In this document: positions 44,447-56,116 of the stretch, piece by piece
Numbering within the stretch: position 1 is the first letter of the stretch
Layout of the letters: the number at the start of each line of letters is the position of its first letter
Origin: Gautieria morchelliformis
Taxonomy: Eukaryota; Basidiomycota; Agaricomycetes; Gomphales; Gomphaceae
Reading direction: 5' to 3'
DNA length: 64,000 bases
NCBI GenBank assembly: GCA_015179125.1
Contig: WHVA01000371.1
Span: 1 to 64,000 of the forward strand
Translations under genes and position numbers: made by a program
The notes under the pieces: model-generated
The model's input: the letters and a program-made list of their open reading frames with translations, nothing else
Told to the model about the DNA's origin: nothing
Databases searched by the model: none

Positions 44447-46933
44447 TGAAGAATCCAAGCTACCTACGTCTAGAGAAGAAAGAAGGCCATTCCGGCATCA
44501 GTGCCTGTGCCCGGTCGCTTAGTCAGCGAAGAGGCAAAGATCGAAGAAATTGATGAAAATGCACCAGAGGAATATCTTGAAAAGCTGCAACCTATTCAGG
44601 GAGTTGATGACAGACCTAGAGAAGCTGAACCGATAAGGAGAAGCGAAAGGATCCGTCAACAACAAGCGCAGCTGGCCCCATCAGGTCCCGTAACAAGATC
44701 TCAAACTCAGAGACAGGCTGGCGCACATATGACTACGCTAGCTTACGAGGACGTTGAGGACCATAAAGAAGTTTTATTTGACCAAGAATTACCCTCCGAG
44801 ATTGATGGCATCAGTAGCTATGAGTGTGCCATCAGTGCGTTTCTAACCGACGGTCAAAACAATGACAAGGCGCCGGATTTGAGTCAAACGGAATCTAGCA
44901 ATGCAGACGAAGCTCTGAATAATCCTATGTGGAAGATATCAATGGACAAGGAGTACGAGGCCGTAATCGACAAAGGAGTGTGGGAACGAGCTAAACCACC
45001 TCCTGGAGCCAATATTGTCGGTAATAAATGGGTCTACCTTTGGAAGCGTAATCCAGAAGGGAAACCAATAATGCCTAAATCGAGAATGGTCGCCCAAGGC
45101 TTCACACAGAAGTTTGGAGTCGACTATGATGAGACATACTCACCTGTTGCTCGGTTATCCTCCCTACGGATCATATGCGCCATTGCTGCTAGGAATGACT
45201 GGCCTATCCATCAAATGGACGTAGACTATGCATACCTCAATGCTACACTGCCTGAACCTATTTACATGAAGCAGCCGTATGGGTATGAGTCCGGAGACAA
45301 AGACGAAGTGCTACTTTTGAAGAAAGCACTCTACGGCCTCAAACAATCTGGAAGAGAATGGTACAAACGTCTAAGTGGTGAATTCCACAAATTAGGATTC
45401 ACTACGTCAGCCACAGATGGGGCTGTATTTTATAGACGTGGCAGAAAGGGGCATGTGATTATTGCAACAGCTGTGGATGATCTCACCATCACAGCTGAGA
45501 ATCAGTCAGTCCTGGACAAAGTCAAACGAGATCTTGCTCAGGTCTTCAGTATGAAAGATCTAGGCGAGATTCATTGGCTATTGAACCTTAAAATCGAAAG
45601 AGACTGGCAGAAGAAAACCATTGCAATTTCACAACCTGCATACATCGAGAAGATCATCAAGAAATTTAATCTCGAAGATGCAAAGACTTATGCTACGCCC
45701 CTTGATCCAGCTGTTAAATTATCAAAAGACCAGTGTCCTTCTACAGAAAGAGGCAAGAAAGCCATGTCGAAGTTTCCATACAGGCAAGCCATAGGATCAC
45801 TGATGTGGGCAGCTGTAGCCACCCGACCTGACATTGCATTTGCGGTGTCATTGCTTTCGCAATTCCTCGAAAATCCAAGTGGCACACATTGGAATGCAGT
45901 CAAACGTGTCTTCAAATATTTGAAAGGCAGGAAGCATTACAAGCTCACACTTGGAAGAAATCGAGACGGCTTGATGGGATATTCAGATGCGGATTGGGGT
46001 TCACAGAGTCATAGGTGTTCGTATTCGGCATACTTATTTCAGATTGATGGAGGCACTGTTTCATGGAGTTGCCAGAAACAATCGATAGTAGCCCTCTCAT
46101 CAACTGAAGCCGAATTCGTCGCCCTGACCCATGCGGGCAAAGAGGCTCTCTGGATGCGCCATTTTATTTCTGAAATATTCCAACCACTGAACAGACCCAT
46201 CAAAATTTATTCAGACAATCAATCAGCCATTGCCATCACGTATGGCACTCAACAACACACGAGAACCAAACACTTCGACATCAGATTATATTTCCTTCGA
46301 GATATAATCAAAAATCAACAAGCCAAGCTTGTTTATTTGCCAACCGAACAAATGTTGGCAGATATCCTCACCAAAGGACTTCCTAGTCCTAGAGTGAAGA
46401 TCCTCAACGAGCAAATCGGAATATATTAAGCTTGAGGGGGCGTGTTGGGTGCATTTCAAGTCTCCTGCACCAAAATCAAGCATAATATATCCAATTTGTT
46501 GTGTGGTTTCTCAATTTCTTCTCATATTGTTCTTGTATCATGCATCCATTTCTCTGGTTATTTTCGAAATTTTCCACTCACTCCCTATCTCTCCATTTCA
46601 TCTTGTTATTCCTACTTTCACAAGCGGCCGCACCCAGCGGACGACTTCGACGCGCGAGCTCTTGGGCGCTAAAGGGCCGGGTAGTAGTACATGCGCAGTG
46701 AAACAGTTTTCCCCCTCTCTCAGTGACACTAAATTCACTGAGAGAGGCAAGTAAATTAGTCTAGCATTCTTTCGATTTATTAACCTAGAAATCCTCTGTA
46801 GTAAATTCTTTTCTAGGTAGTGTATAATATATTTACAGTGACAACTAAATTCACTGAGAGAGTGAATTGTTTTCTAGTCTATTCTTTTGAGCAAGAAGTC
46901 CATACCTACTGCCTATAATTCCTGTCCTCTACA
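44447..46933 (+). mobile_element. 5'-truncated Ty1/copia element copia-A3
   Basis: Plus-strand pol from IEESKLPTSREE through RT (WVYLWKRNPEGKP, AVDDLTIT) and RNase H (YSDADWGSQSHR, ADILTKGLPSPR), then the TTGAGGGGGCG tract and a complete 3' LTR (46443-46933). The remaining pol coding (44501-46429) is open. Gag, protease, integrase and the 5' LTR are absent, and the left edge sits in gypsy-3. It starts within about 60 bp of the equivalent start of copia-A1. High similarity to A1 suggests a young age. Confidence 0.9.
46443..46933 (+). repeat. 3' LTR of copia-A3 (491 bp)
   Basis: TGTTGGGTGC to CCTCTACA. Near-identical to 9688-10184 apart from small indels, e.g. lack of the TCTGAAATG block. Confidence 0.88.
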
Positions 46934-47469
46934 AAAACCCCATGTATGGTTGTTATTCTGCAATCAGATAATCACCTTCAATACGTGATTTCCTTCGCTC
47001 TATCTCCTGTTCTTAGCACAGCGAGTTTGGCAAGACCTTTGTCTCTCCACCTTCCACCTTCTGCCTTCCGACCCAACTTCCAACTTCTGTTTAGTTTGAC
47101 ACTTTCTGACCTCCGACTTGCAATCCAAAATACTTAGGACAATAGTTCACTGGGGGTGCAACATATAAGTTGGAGCTGCTGTCCTTTCTAGTTCCAACTT
47201 GTGGAAATCTCAATATGTAACAGTCTCCTTAATCCCCTGTTAACCCATGTAGCAAATAGGTGCCTGGCGCACAACATCCCCGACCTCACTTCTCACCTCA
47301 CGCAGCCTGGACAGTGTGGCATCATCCGCACCGATGGCGATACAGCCCTGGCCTTTCTAAGGAAAAGCCTATGAGCATCTGGGATTGCAGTAAATTTGTC
47401 AAGATGTCAGAGAGCCAGTCGGAGGCTTTCTTTGCCTATATTGATCTGTGGGTACATATTATTCGTGAC
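46934..47469. other. No recognisable gene
   Basis: About 540 bp between the copia-A3 LTR and the gypsy-4 coding. No family is recognised; a weak open frame on the plus strand (47260-47460) may be debris. Confidence 0.3.
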
Positions 47470-48700
47470 CACCATGAACTTAGGTACGCGGCCAACAACC
47501 GCGTCTACCTCTTGACCCAAAACCTAACTCTCCCAAAAGGAAGAGCCAGAAAACTAGTTCCACGGTACATCGGACCATACCACATCGTCGAGGCGCATAA
47601 CAACGCCTTGACAGTGACCCTTGAGCTTCCCAACGAGCTGAAAAGCCGTCGCATATCACCGGTCTTTCATTAAAGCCTCGTACAACGATATGAGGCTAAC
47701 AATGATGAATTATTCCCTCGTTGTGAGGCCAAGTCATTTTATGACTTTGGAGCAAATGACAACGAGGAGTGGCTCGTTGACAAGCTTATCCCACATCGGT
47801 GGATAAACTCAACGGACCTGGAATTCCAGGTCCGCTGGACCCTAGACGATGTGAAATAGGAACCCATGTCATCGTGCAAGGATCTTGAAGCCCTAGATAG
47901 CTATCTAGAGCTCTTGTTGAGTGGGACGTGTCTCGTCCTTAGCTGGATGAACAAAGATCTGTGCCACTGACCGCCAGGTCAGATGGTGGGAGTTTCTGTC
48001 ATGTTTCAACTTCAACACCGTACATGTTGACGGTGTAGAGAACAAGGTAGCACACTGCCTGTCGCGCTACTACGAGAGCGACACGAGTGATGCCAATTAC
48101 CCGGACCACGTCTTCATGAACGCAGACGCGCGTTTAGACCCGGACAGTGAACTATTGCCCACCAACCGATATATCGAGCTGCGAACAGCACCAACGAGAC
48201 GGTCTAAACACCTCGCGGAGAAGACAGAGGCGAGGATAATGGAATGCGGCGCATTAAACGAGGGCTCACAAAAGCCCACGAGTGTCGCCGCATCACGCGA
48301 CGACGATGATGATGATGTCAGAGTCATCTCCGCAGGTAACGATGGCGCACCCCTGCACCGGATCGTTGAACAAGGCGTGGCCAAGGCGTGGAGCTGTCCA
48401 AGGTCTTATGAGACATGTACCATAGGGACGCCATGTTCTCAAAGATCATGGAGCACCCGGACGCGCACCTGAGATTCAGAATCCAGGACGGGCTGATTTG
48501 GACAAAGAATCAGCTCAAATGAGACGTCATGGCCATCCCCCGATCTGTTCTTCAAGGGGGAAGGAGGCTGATCGAAATAATCATCGATCGAGCACACCAG
48601 ATAGTCAGTCACTACGGCCATCTGAAGACTTTGAACTACGTTCGAAGGTCATATTGGTGGCTGGGCATGAGCCCGGACATTGAGTCATTCTGCACATCTG
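47470..48700 (+). mobile_element. Rearranged chromovirus fragments (gypsy-4)
   Basis: Plus strand. First an integrase C-terminus and chromodomain piece (47480-47930: LTLPKGRARKLVPRYIGPYH, KSRRISPVFH). Then, from about 47960, the end of RNase H (FNFNTVHVDGVENKVAHCL) and the start of integrase (to about 48700). The second part belongs upstream of the first in an intact element, so two partial copies or a rearranged copy are joined. Same family as gypsy-3. It is a heavily broken fossil (five or more breaks) without LTRs. Confidence 0.8.
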
Positions 48701-49510
48701 TTCTCTTTGGATCTCCTCTACCTCAGGTGTGCTGTCTTGTATTTACCTGGGCAATGGAGACAGCACAGAGGAAAGGGGTGGGCCAATTAGGAAAGAGGAA
48801 AGGGGAGGGAGGTCTGGGTCTGAGAACCAGTCAGGGAAGGGTCGGGTAAAAGAGGGGATGACCTGGAAAGGGGGCAAGGGGTGGGAGGTCAGGCACAGAC
48901 CACTGTCGCCCACAACCACAAAGGGGGCCAATGCTCGGAGGGAGGTTTGGGTAAGGAGACGGTGAATGAATGAATCTGTCGTACACGACTGCAAAGGGGT
49001 TCAAAGCTCGGAGGGAGGGTTGGGTGAGGAGACGGTAAATAAATCTTAGGACGCCGATGCGCACGTGACATGTCGGCATCCAGCATGACATGATCACCCT
49101 GTTAGGGACGCGGCAGGAGGGTAATCCACGATCGGAGGAGCAGGGCAATGAGCGTTGCAGCACTGCACCTGCACTGTATGGCCAACACAATACAACGCAA
49201 CACAAGAGATCCAGTGATTCAAGAGATGAGTGCGATACCCGTCTTGTCCTGCACAAAGGTGTATGCTAATGATGCAGGATGTGCGGCGCAAGAAGAGGGG
49301 GGTGGGGAGAGGCGAAGCGACGCGGGAACAAGATGATGGGGGTGTGTAGGACAAGACCTCAGAGGATATGTACCAGAGTGTGTGACAAGAACAGAGCTGA
49401 GAATGTGACAGAAGGATGGACGGACGGATGAGAGACATCGAAAGCGATGGGTACGAGAACGAGGAGCGACATGTGGAACACAGAACATAAGCAGAAATAG
49501 AAACAGGAAA
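48701..49510. other. Purine-rich stretch, no gene seen
   Basis: G/A-rich on the plus strand (48760-49040), including the two-unit tandem at 48911-49048. No supported coding region. Confidence 0.35.
48911..49048. repeat. Two-copy tandem repeat, period about 73 bp
   Basis: The units share GCTCGGAGGGAGG(T/G)TTGGGT and GGAGACGGT(G/A)AAT(G/A)AAT, starting at 48911 and 48984. Confidence 0.75.
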
Positions 49511-49628
49511 AGAGACAGAGACAGAGACAGAGACAGAGACAGAGACAGAGACAGAGCCAGAGACAGAGCCAGAGACAGAGACAGAGACAGAGACAGAGAC
49601 AGAGACAGAGACAAAGACAGAGACAGAA
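49511..49628. repeat. (AGAGAC)n microsatellite
   Basis: About 118 bp, roughly 19 hexamer units, with two AGAGCC variants and one AAAGAC variant. Confidence 0.95.
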
Positions 49629-50045
49629 AGAAATGAGAATGAAAAAGAAATGCGATGCATGCCATGAGCTGAGTGCACGAAAAAAAGCCAATCATAAAAG
49701 CACGCTCAAGCTCCCGTTTCCTCCGTAGATGTAGTGGGACCTCCGACCTCAAATAATCCTGTCTGGCATCTTCAGGGAAGTACGTTTTATGAAATGGTTC
49801 GCCTCTTACTGCCATTCGAACAGATCAATGACAGGGCATTAGCGAATTACAATGCTACCTTCTAACATGGACAACACGCGTTGAACGCAGTACTTAGAAC
49901 AAGGAGGCAGATCCGAGTCAACCCGCTCCCGCACCTGCCCCGGCTCCGGAAATACCCACCACGAATGCCCAGGAACCCGGTCGCTGCCCTACGCTACCGA
50001 GTCTCAGAGGGCTCCTGACGAGCTTGGAATGGGCCTTTGAACTTG
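49629..50045. other. No recognisable gene
   Basis: Mixed-composition sequence between the hexamer repeat and the TIR element. No convincing open frame. Confidence 0.3.
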
Positions 50046-50047
50046 TA

Positions 50048-50859
50048 AGGTAGAGGACACCCAAAACCGACACCCTTATGTAATACGGGCGTCTACGTCA
50101 CGTGAGCGCAAAATCCGGCAGGTCGGAAATTTTTATTTTTATTTAGTGCGGACCCAGCAGTGGTGGGGATTAGAGGGCAAGCCAGTTAACTTATTCACTC
50201 CTTTCCTGCCTCTTTCAGCTCCTGTAGTATAGAATTTGGAAGAATCTGATGACCATGGTATCGCCGGTTAGCCCAGACAGCTTGGGAACCATTTATGTAA
50301 TCCTTTTCTGTACGCATCAATGAATCTTGCAGAACGGTTTGCATACATTTTCAACATATTAGTACAATTAAGTCTTCATCCGGCACCTCCTCAATGGTGG
50401 TCTTTGTTGACTTCGGCAGTTTTGGCAGGTTCTGGATTCTTTTTTTCACCGCGGCCGACCTGCAAGTCATTATAGGATCGATTTTGAGACTGGCAGCGAG
50501 CAGGAATAGCGTTGTGTGGCTCAGGAAAAAAATTTCAGCGGGATTAGCCGAGGTCACGTGTCATCACGTGATGCACAAAATTGCATCCTCTCAGAAAATG
50601 TGAAGTGCTGCAAAACACTCAAAACCAATATAGAAATTTTAATTTAATTTTTCTATCACCTGCACATTGTCAAGCTTACTCTACTGTCAGTTTGCAGAAT
50701 TTCAACAAATTCTCTGCAACAAGTGATAGCCCAATGGAATGGGAAAAGATTCTAGCAAAAAGATTTATATTATATGATCAGGCTTGCGTCGTGTAAGCCA
50801 TTGTCGACGGTGCCCAAATGCTTATGTAATGGGGTGTCGGTTTTGGGTGTCCTCTACCT
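50048..50859. mobile_element. Non-autonomous DNA transposon (MITE-like) with 28-bp TIRs and TA duplication
   Basis: Perfect 28-bp terminal inverted repeats, 50048-50075 (AGGTAGAGGACACCC..) and 50832-50859 (..GGGTGTCCTCTACCT), flanked by TA at 50046-50047 and 50860-50861. The 812-bp length, TIRs and TA target duplication fit a Tc1/mariner-type non-autonomous element. No transposase is encoded: only short frames, including a basic 68-codon one on the minus strand at 50351-50557, are seen. TTATGTAAT occurs just inside both TIRs in the same orientation. Confidence 0.85.
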
Positions 50860-50861
50860 TA

Positions 50862-51640
50862 GTCCAGCAGATAATTGACGGCGTTGCTGGAATGGCGACC
50901 GGCGGCACTGACGTACAGATGCAGGGAACTGCTCACTTGACTTACAGGAGGTTAGTTGCTTCGAACATTTTAGAAATTCACTGGTATGAGAGCGCCATTA
51001 CAGCTTCATTACACTCGCGTGACTGCTTCATACAAAGCGCCGCCAGCCAAGGCTTCGCAAGCTATCGGCGGGGGCCACGTTGAATGGCGGTGCTGTTGAG
51101 TGGTCGGCGTTCCGGCGACCGGACACAAACGCGTCGGTACTCATTGCTAGGGTAGCCGATGATGTGCCCTTGCTCTTCAAGGTGGGAAATCGTGGGAAAT
51201 CCGAGGGCCAACACCTTTTGCCGTGTTTTCTCCGCGTATTATGCTTTCTTTCGGAGCAACGGCTACCTGCCGGCACCCCGGCCTACATCATCTACTCAGT
51301 AAAGTGTAGTCTGAAGTATCGGGTTGGTCAGAGCCCAGACGAAAGACACTATGATTCGCAGGTGCAGCGCGGCCGACTCGGAGTTGATCTATCACCAATG
51401 ACACAATACAGTATGAAGAACACTGGAATTTCTTTCCGACAAGACCCGGCTGATTTTTCAATGGCGGCTAATGTTCCGGAGCAAGACTTTTGCATGAGGT
51501 ACGACTCGGAAACGCTACTCAGATTTCAAGTAAAAATCCAGGAATACTCTGGAGGTCGTATGGGACACGGAGGACTCGAGGTGATCCGAGTTAACATGTT
51601 GCACTGGCCTGGACCAGAGCAGTAGTCCTTCTAAACCGTA
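50862..51640 (+). other. Open region, possible hypothetical or decayed gene
   Basis: A plus-strand frame is open from about 51080 to 51625. Its last 80 codons look protein-like (MTQYSMKNTGISFRQDPADF, DFCMRYDSETLLRFQVKIQE), while the first part looks like noise. I do not recognise a family, and no clear promoter or splice structure was found. It lies between the MITE-like element and the FAD oxidoreductase gene, on the same strand as the latter. Confidence 0.3.
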
Positions 51641-51846
51641 AGTTACAATTCACCATTAAATAGATTATGGCCACAGCCCTACAACACCACCCCCCTGTCT
51701 ATCGTTTGGGAATCAAGGGTGTGGTACGTGGCACCGTGGCAACCTACTTGCTGTACATGATCATCACTCTTGGTGTTCCCTAGATTCCACCATGGACGGG
51801 CCTGCTGCGTACTGGTCAGACACGAGTTGATATGGCCACTCACCAC

Positions 51847-51862
51847 TATAAACACTATAAAA
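51847..51862 (+). promoter_or_regulatory. TATA-like element of the FAD oxidoreductase gene
   Basis: TATAAACACTATAAAA lies about 80-90 bp before the ATG at 51938 and is followed by a pyrimidine-rich leader (CTTTACCTCAATCTC), a usual arrangement in basidiomycete promoters. Confidence 0.5.
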
Positions 51863-51937
51863 CATGGTGATAATTTCTTCAAGCCTTTACCTCAATCTCA
51901 AACTAACTTAAACTCCCTCGTATTCAAACTTTCCAGA

Positions 51938-54062
51938 ATGGCGATATTCGCTTTTGTATTCATCTTCCTCGCCCTTGTTTTCGTCTACAATGTTATATCC
52001 ACCATTGTCAGAAAGTATCTTCGAGGTACTTTGACTGGAATGGACGAGATTCCCGCCCTTGGCCTTCTCAGAGGTAAAGACCTTAAAATTAGTGGCACGG
52101 CTGTCGTCTGCGGTGGCAGGTACTTTCACCTTGTAACCCTCTGTTAACGAGCTCAATATTTGTGCATTGGCATTGCAGCATTGCGGGGTTACTTAGTGCT
52201 CGGGTGTGCGCTGATCATTTCGAGACTGTCGTTATGGTCGAACCAGAAGAATCGGTCACGAGGCCGGATGACCACCACCATGACGAGAAGTCTTCCTCAG
52301 TTGCTCAAAAACGATCACGCGTTCCTCAATACAACTCATACCACGGGTATCAAGCATTCATGACGCTTGCCGTTCGAAAATGGTTTCCAAACTTTGACCA
52401 TGAGGTTGTCAAAGCAGGTGCCAGGTGTGCACCATCAGCTTTAGATCGGACTGACACTAAAGCGATCGGGATAGAGTCGTATCTGCAGACACCAAGTTTC
52501 ATGTTGCTGGTGTCCCTATTGAGGCACCCTGGCACCAGTATACGGCCAACAATTTCCCAACGATCACGACTTTAACAAGGGCTGGGTTGGAGACACGTCT
52601 TCGACGACTGGTACTGGCTACTTGCCCCAATGTTAAATATGTCCCAGGGGCCGTTATTTCGCTCGTTAGATCAGAGTCGTCAGGTGACGCTATCGATTCG
52701 GTACGCGTCCGCTCTCGTGATGGTGAAGAGAGCAACATCCCAGCTACGCTTGTCATTGGTAATATTCCAGCCATGACTTTCTCTTGAACTCAGGCCTGAC
52801 TTCCGAACCAAAGACTGTACGGGACCTGCCCGAGGCGGGTTTAAGTGGCTCCAAAATCCTTCCTTCACATCGACTTCTGGGACCGAGCAGCAAGTGTCTC
52901 CCTTGCCACTCGAGGCCCTCAAACACACTTACGACCCCAAGATGGCGTATACCACATGCGCATTCGACGTGCCCCCGGCACTTATGTCGCCCATAAAAGC
53001 TCTCGGTTTCCCTGAGGACTTCGCAACCGCAGGATTGCTGTATGTCAGCGCCGCTGACCCCAGTACCGACAGCCGAAATGTGATTATCGGAATGAAAGGA
53101 GAAAGCTCCGGTGCGTACCGCCTACAATCGTTAGTTGAATCTAACCGACTGGGAAAATAGTCCAATTTGCTTGTGGAGGGTGGGATGTGCGCGAACGGAT
53201 GACCAGTATAGCCGACATCAAGAAATTCCTTTCTGAGATGGTAGTATTACGTCCTGTCCCAGATTGGATCTTTCGACGGCTCGAGTTATTTGAACAAGAG
53301 AAAGTGCCAGCCACTTACGTGTATGCTCGCTGTCGTGCGTTCATTCTCATTATGTTTGAACGAACCCTACTAACACATTGTGCAGCGCCGTCGGTATATA
53401 TCCAATACCATCTTGCTAAGAACATCCCTTCCAACTTCATTGCGATCGGGGACTCTGTCCTGACGCTCAATCCAGTCCGAGGGTAAGAACTGTCATTTAG
53501 TTCCGGAGTATCTGCTAAATATTCTGGATGCCCCCTTAGGCAGGGATGTACTAAAGCATGCGTCGAGGCAGTGACCCTGAACAGCTTGCCGATAAAATGC
53601 GCTGCTACTCCTACCGGAAACACTAAGGGCACTGGAAATCTACTTCCCAAAGACTTCAGTCGAAACTTCTTCCATTTACAGGCAAAGCGCACAGGAGCTC
53701 TATGGTCAGTGGCTTCTCGCTTCACTTACGCAGCGCTGCATCAGCTGATCATACTGATCTTAGGGACACGTATAAGTCCGAGGACTACGCATGGAAGACT
53801 ACGACTCCCGCTAAAGGCGATAGCCTTGAGTCAGGTGCGTGGAAACGTGCATATGGAAAGGCTCTTCTTCAACTAGCGATAAAGGTAATCGTCTATATAT
53901 TCAGTTCGGAGTAGATTTGACGATGTTATGGTCCAGGATCGAGATGTATCTGCGGTGTTCTGGCATGCGGGCAATTGGTTGACACCTTCAACCGAATTAT
54001 TTTCTCCGATAATTATCTTGAAGCTTGCGTGGATGCAGGTGTCAGGTTGCTTCGGGTTGTAG
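51938..54062 (+). CDS. FAD-dependent oxidoreductase, membrane-anchored, nine exons, 556 aa
   Basis: Exons 51938-52119, 52179-52417, 52489-52758, 52814-53110, 53161-53334, 53386-53482, 53540-53704, 53764-53884 and 53937-54062 join in frame (1,671 nt) with GT..AG introns of 50-71 bp and no internal stop. Residues 1-25 are a hydrophobic anchor (MAIFAFVFIFLALVFVYNVI). A Rossmann FAD site follows at about 53-80 (AVVCGGSIAGLLSARV, then VVMVEPE). A DCTGPARGG motif lies near 230, where hydroxylases carry their ADG/DCSG region. GDSVLTLNPVRGQGCTKA (near 410-430) is the second FAD-binding GD motif of UbiH / p-hydroxybenzoate-hydroxylase-like flavoproteins. It probably oxidises a hydrophobic small molecule at a membrane; the substrate is unknown. 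The intron phases all agree, so the model is strong. The last exon could alternatively end at a later splice. It is the only intact-looking host gene in the window. Confidence 0.85.
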
Positions 54063-54985
54063 TTGATTCATGCATGTGGTTGTGATCTATCCGTGATCCT
54101 GTTGAAATTCCGCTCTCCGCAAGTACTTTACAGCGTCGTACAATAATCACTAATGAATATCAGTAATGATTTGATGAATCAAGAGCCGGAGCAGTGTCTG
54201 CCCTAAATCCAAGGTGGCAAGCGTAAGCCTCAGTGGGATTGTTATCCTCCTAGGTACTCCCTTTACTCTTAACTATTTATCCGCTCACTCGGAGTGACTT
54301 CTTGGAACAAGCTGTCAACTGTGAACCTTCCATGTCAGAGTGATGTTGGCCCTGGCCGTTTGCACTGCGCCGAGGCTAGTCTAGTGAGAAACCCCTGCGA
54401 TGGTGGGAAGAAGTTCCAACTTATTCACAGTTCTGTTGCAGCGTACTGTTTGTGGAATGCGGGTTGAGCCGTATCGGACGCGTCGCGTCGGAGCGCGGGG
54501 CCAGGGTTGCATGGGTACTCACCGCGTTTTGTGGGTTAGTATTTGTAGTCCGAATATGCGCAAATAGCTGAGTTACTGCAGGCGTTCGGCAGTACTCTGA
54601 GTTCATCGACGGCAGGTAAATAGATCCAAAAATGCGATTCTTCTGTAACAATCCGTAGATGCGCTAGGAAATGTGCTTTTGATTGTCACTTCAGAAAAAA
54701 CATGTATTCTATAGTGTGAACTCATGAATTCCTCATCCTATGGGCCACACACCTATTCAGATCCAAGTCACACCAAGCCTACGCATGCAAACATTATACT
54801 CACAACCCATTTACCTTAGTACAGATACATGCAGCCCTTTTCATCATGGCCACACTATTCAAAGCCCATGTACTAATTAAAGTACAAATTCCCGCATACA
54901 TATACATGTGATGTGTCATCATGTAATATAAATGCACTGTGTCATTGAGAAAAAAAATTTCCATAAAAAACCATTAATCCTTTAC
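54063..54985. other. Intergenic, no gene seen
   Basis: 3' flank of the FAD oxidoreductase gene and unassigned sequence, AT-rich after 54650. No supported feature. Confidence 0.4.
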
Positions 54986-56116
54986 CTTGCAGTACTGCAC
55001 CTGTACCACTGCCACTAGAGCTCATGCGGGGAAGTAATCCCTTCCCACCCGACCCACATGGCAAGCCCCCACCATCGCTGAAGAGTCCCATGCTGCGCTG
55101 CGACTGGTACAGGCTAGCAGCTGATGCACATGAGGCCTGCTAGAAGGAGCACCTTGCCAGAGAGGAATCTGAGACTGAGCCCAAGAGTGATTATAACCTA
55201 ACCAGCCCTTCTAAGCTTCTTCCAACGAAACTGGCCCATGCTGCCCCAGTGGAGGAAAACACTGCAAGACCAAAGCCCATTCCTTCTAAACCTACTAGCG
55301 TATCTGGTAAGTGACACATGAACCAATATCAATAAATTATTATGATGCACTTGTTACCTCTCTCTTAGTTGGCGGCACTTCTGCTAATGTTGAAAGTCAT
55401 GCAGGATAGGTTGCGTATGTGTGGGGGAATCGTAAGGTCATCGAGAGACATGGATAGAATAGAGATGGGAATACAACTTCGGTTGTATGCGCTAACACCG
55501 CGCCCAGTGACAACAACAGACACACCGACCGACACCAACGTCCAGTCAAAGATAACACGGGTGACTTCACTGAGTCAACAAGATGGAGATTATACTGCCT
55601 GGATTGTTATTGTACAGTAGCTAGCTATTTAACTACTTGGGACGAAGCTATACTAGGATAGAAGTGGAAAGGGGTTGTGGAGCGATCAAGTGCCACCAGT
55701 GCGTGATGCATGCACCGGCACCGGAGCTGTGCCTATCATATGGAATTTAATGTATGCATCAGAAATGATGGAGCGCCTTCCCGCTCCATCGGATCTGTGC
55801 CTCGGTCAACCCCAGAACCCGGCTCAGGGTCAAAGCCACCGGTTAGAGGCACGCGCGAGTGACAGCGCGCGTGCATGCCCTAGAGTGGGCCGGGATTGCA
55901 TATGGGTGTAGATATGGAGTCAGAAGGTCGTTAGGAGTTTGTTAGTGATGAATATGAATGTATAGCTCGATTTTCCTATTCATAACAGCTAAGACCACTC
56001 AGAAACCTGCAAATCATGCTATAACTTATGGTAAGATTGCGGCATTGTTCTGGCCTCACTCACCTTCGTTGATGTCATTTTCAGCTTCTCAAAATGTGCA
56101 TGTTGCCAATAACATA
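54986..56116 (+). other. Exon-like remnants, unassigned
   Basis: A Pro/Lys-rich plus-strand exon-like stretch (about 54990-55311; FPPDPHGKPPPSLKSPML, TARPKPIPSKPTSVSG) is bounded by TTGCAG and GTAAGT signals. A following piece begins after CTCTTAG at about 55367. In-frame stops (e.g. near 55142) mark it as decayed. I do not recognise the family. Confidence 0.35.

Noticed and set aside
49511-49628. CRISPR-like regular array
   Set aside because: The hexamer (AGAGAC)n has no spacers and the sequence is eukaryotic; it is a microsatellite.
49094-49815. Long Ser/Val or Ser/Leu repeat proteins on the minus strand
   Set aside because: They are translations of the (AGAGAC)n microsatellite in different frames.
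50862-51640. Conserved secreted or lectin-like host gene
   Set aside because: Only the last 80 codons look protein-like and no family motif could be confirmed.
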